Below are positions 62,426 to 64,000 of a stretch of 64,000 nucleotides of DNA, one piece after another. Made by a program: the position numbers and the translations under genes. The notes below the pieces were generated by a model, which was given only the letters and a program-made list of their open reading frames with translations, was not told the origin of the DNA and searched no databases. Source of the stretch: an uncultured Lachnospiraceae bacterium (GTDB lineage Bacteria > Bacillota > Clostridia > Lachnospirales > Lachnospiraceae); NCBI GenBank assembly GCA_947564645.1, contig CANOCU010000001.1, positions 1 through 64,000 on the forward strand, written 5' to 3'. Numbering within the stretch: the first letter of the stretch is position 1; each line of letters opens with the position of its first letter.

Positions 62426-63385
62426 ATGTACGTTACTCTGTTTATCTTGTTTCTGATCGCTCTTGTCTGTATGCTCTTTTGCCATTTCCGCAGGAAAAAG
62501 ATCATCTGCAAAATTAAGTGTATGGATAAATGCCAGAAATGTTCTCTCCTGGAAGAGCTGGCATCGCCCTTCGGATACGTCTATCACTGCTGCGGTTTCT
62601 TCTCTTCCACTCTGGACGCGTGGCAGAAGACCGCCGGCTATACCTGGTTCTACGACTATATGGCGCCACGCTTCCAGATGGTCTTCGACGCTCTCCCGGT
62701 CTACTTCGATTATCAGGAAAAAACATGGCTGATCGAATTCTGGAAAGGGCAGTACGGTATCAACACCGGGGCCGAGATCGGTATCTATCACGCCGACAGA
62801 CTGTTGTCCGAGGCAGAATATCAGGTGGCTCGCTTTTCTGCTGCCGGCAAACACGAAATGCTCTCCTGCTCCCTGCACCTTTGCAAGGCGGACGGCGCCT
62901 ATGTCCAGCTATCCGAGAAACACTGGTGGCTTACCGCCTTTCTGCCGGGCGTCTTTTCCCGTCCCGGCGACCTGCGCCTGAAAGCCGCCCTCTATTTCCC
63001 CAATGAGGAAATGCTTGAAGCCTTCCGTGACGGCCTTTGCAACGCGGGATACCATACAGAGCAGATCACCATACAGAACCTCTGTCTGTCCTTTACCTTC
63101 CACCGGCCGCTGCCCGTTCGGTACGGCCTCTTTACCCGTTTCCACCGCCGTCTTTCCCAATGCCTGAACCGCATGTACTGCGGACTCTTCGTATGGATCA
63201 CCAGACCCTTTGTCTGTACGGAAGACCGCATTTTGTTTCTCTACTTCTATCTTCCCGTCTGTTTCAGGCGACTGATGCGTATGCGCCGTTTCCACAGGCG
63301 CTGCCATAGAAAAAGCGGCTGCCGTCGTCCGAAATGCTGCCGCAGATGCCGCCCGCATCGCCTCCGGAGAGGTGACAATCCATGA
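62426..63385 (+). CDS. DUF4474 protein with Cys/Arg-rich tail
   Basis: 319 residues. N-terminal membrane helix (about 3-20). DUF4474-like domain at about 45-250 with PFGYVYHCCGFFSSTLDAWQ and DYQEKTWLIEFWKGQYG, characteristic of the family. C-terminal 35 residues are dense in Arg and Cys (RRFHRRCHRKSGC and RRPKCCRRC), suggesting a nucleic-acid or metal-binding tail, unusual here. Stop overlaps the following phosphoesterase in ATGA, so they are translated together. No function is known. Confidence 0.75.
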   Translation: MYVTLFILFLIALVCMLFCHFRRKKIICKIKCMDKCQKCSLLEELASPFGYVYHCCGFFSSTLDAWQKTAGYTWFYDYMAPRFQMVFDALPVYFDYQEKTWLIEFWKGQYGINTGAEIGIYHADRLLSEAEYQVARFSAAGKHEMLSCSLHLCKADGAYVQLSEKHWWLTAFLPGVFSRPGDLRLKAALYFPNEEMLEAFRDGLCNAGYHTEQITIQNLCLSFTFHRPLPVRYGLFTRFHRRLSQCLNRMYCGLFVWITRPFVCTEDRILFLYFYLPVCFRRLMRMRRFHRRCHRKSGCRRPKCCRRCRPHRLRRGDNP

Positions 63386-64000
63386 GCATCACAAGCCGCT
63401 TAGACCATGCTTTTGCCCAGGCGCCCACACTGCCCCTCAACAAATGCTCCCGGTACGTTCTCATCAGCGACTGTCACAGAGGAGTCGGTACTTCTTCTGA
63501 CAACTTTCTGAAGAACCAGCATCTCTATTATGCCGCGCTCGAGCATTACTATCGGAATGGTTTCTCTTATATCGAACTGGGAGACGGAGAAGAATTATGG
63601 GAGAACCGGAAGCTGCGCAATATCACCGAGATCCACGACGATGTCTACTGCATGTTTGCCCGGTTTGAAGAAAAGGGACGGCTGTATCTTCTCTACGGCA
63701 ACCACAACATTGTCCGCAGGAAGAACCCGGCCTTCCTGGAAGCCGTCATACTGCGCTCCGATACTTTACCGGAAAAATCCCTCTACCTGACCCACGGCCA
63801 TCAGGCCAGTCTGCTCAATTCCACGCTCTGGCCGTTTGCCCGGTTCTTAGTACGCTACTTCTGGAGTCCGCTTGAAAATCTGGGCTTCTTGGATCCCACC
63901 AGCGCCGCCAAGAATTACGAAGTCAAGGAAAGATGCGAGGAAAACCTGCGCAGCTGGGCCGAGGAGCATCAACACATCCTGATCACAGGCCATACCCATA
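63382..64000 (+). CDS. Calcineurin-like metallophosphoesterase, cut by window edge
   Basis: First ~206 residues of a phosphoesterase: SDCHRG (first Asp/His pair), ELGDGEE (second Asp), GNHN, THGHQ and TGHTH metal motifs. ATG 63382 overlaps the DUF4474 stop, with GGAGAGGTG upstream. Not the same as the YfcE-like gene at 59521; it carries a longer insertion. The C-terminus lies outside the window. Confidence 0.88.
   Translation, partial: MSITSRLDHAFAQAPTLPLNKCSRYVLISDCHRGVGTSSDNFLKNQHLYYAALEHYYRNGFSYIELGDGEELWENRKLRNITEIHDDVYCMFARFEEKGRLYLLYGNHNIVRRKNPAFLEAVILRSDTLPEKSLYLTHGHQASLLNSTLWPFARFLVRYFWSPLENLGFLDPTSAAKNYEVKERCEENLRSWAEEHQHILITGHTH

Noticed and set aside
1-64000. rRNA, tRNA, integrase, transposase or phage genes
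   Set aside because: None recognised anywhere in either strand at gene scale.

Overview
The window reads as a chromosome segment from a spore-forming, Gram-positive gut-type anaerobe of the Lachnospiraceae (class Clostridia). This is inferred from gene families and order: recA-recX-rny, the cluster yicC-remA-gmk-rpoZ-rimO-pgsA-cinA, paired CotF-like coat proteins, a Spo0A-type DNA-binding domain, AGGAGG-type ribosome sites, and families I associate with that group (DUF1703 ATPase/nuclease, DUF4474, DUF6512). No rRNA, tRNA, CRISPR array, intact transposase or phage gene was seen. About 58 intact or edge-cut genes and two degraded genes were annotated, most on the minus strand.

Region by region. 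(1) 1-3100: SOS/DNA repair and RNA turnover (rny partial, recX, recA with two LexA boxes), a structured palindromic repeat, and a 56-residue small protein with its own strong promoter. (2) 3200-9250: a heterodimeric ABC exporter next to a LytTR/GHKL two-component system, with a 21-bp-phased direct repeat upstream of the exporter. (3) 9250-21130: a dispersed structured repeat, a heptad-repeat protein, a DUF1703 protein, a three-gene ABC-2 transporter, then an ECF sigma factor followed by a methyltransferase, an ABC ATPase and a 1194-residue FtsX-type permease with a very long coiled coil. (4) 21400-24100: a decayed second sigma/lipoprotein locus, a methyltransferase stump with an intact promoter, and azlCD. 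(5) 24100-28720: AraC regulator divergent from a GH31 glycosidase, and an RsiV/DUF3298-like membrane protein. (6) 28800-36220: conserved housekeeping cluster cinA to yicC, divergent from rqcH. (7) 36380-40930: coat proteins, SpoVB/MurJ-like flippase, glycogen synthase, receiver-less Spo0A paralogue. (8) 41130-51130: a carbohydrate-use locus (YesN/YesM-type two-component pair, sugar ABC importer without its own ATPase, intracellular GH30 and GH5), best read as beta-glucan oligosaccharide uptake. (9) 51380-57300: complete oligopeptide importer oppBCDFA. (10) 57660-64000: nitroreductase, an operon blaI - polysaccharide deacetylase - phosphoesterase - pepT, and a plus-strand DUF6512, DUF4474, metallophosphoesterase run cut by the window edge.

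Nothing here is a clear-cut new system. The strongest leads are the receiver-less Spo0A paralogue, the LytTR-exporter unit with its phased repeats, the beta-glucan locus whose response regulator has a TTG start behind a run of nine Gs, the BlaI-controlled cell-wall operon, and the methyltransferase stump whose promoter may now drive azlCD.
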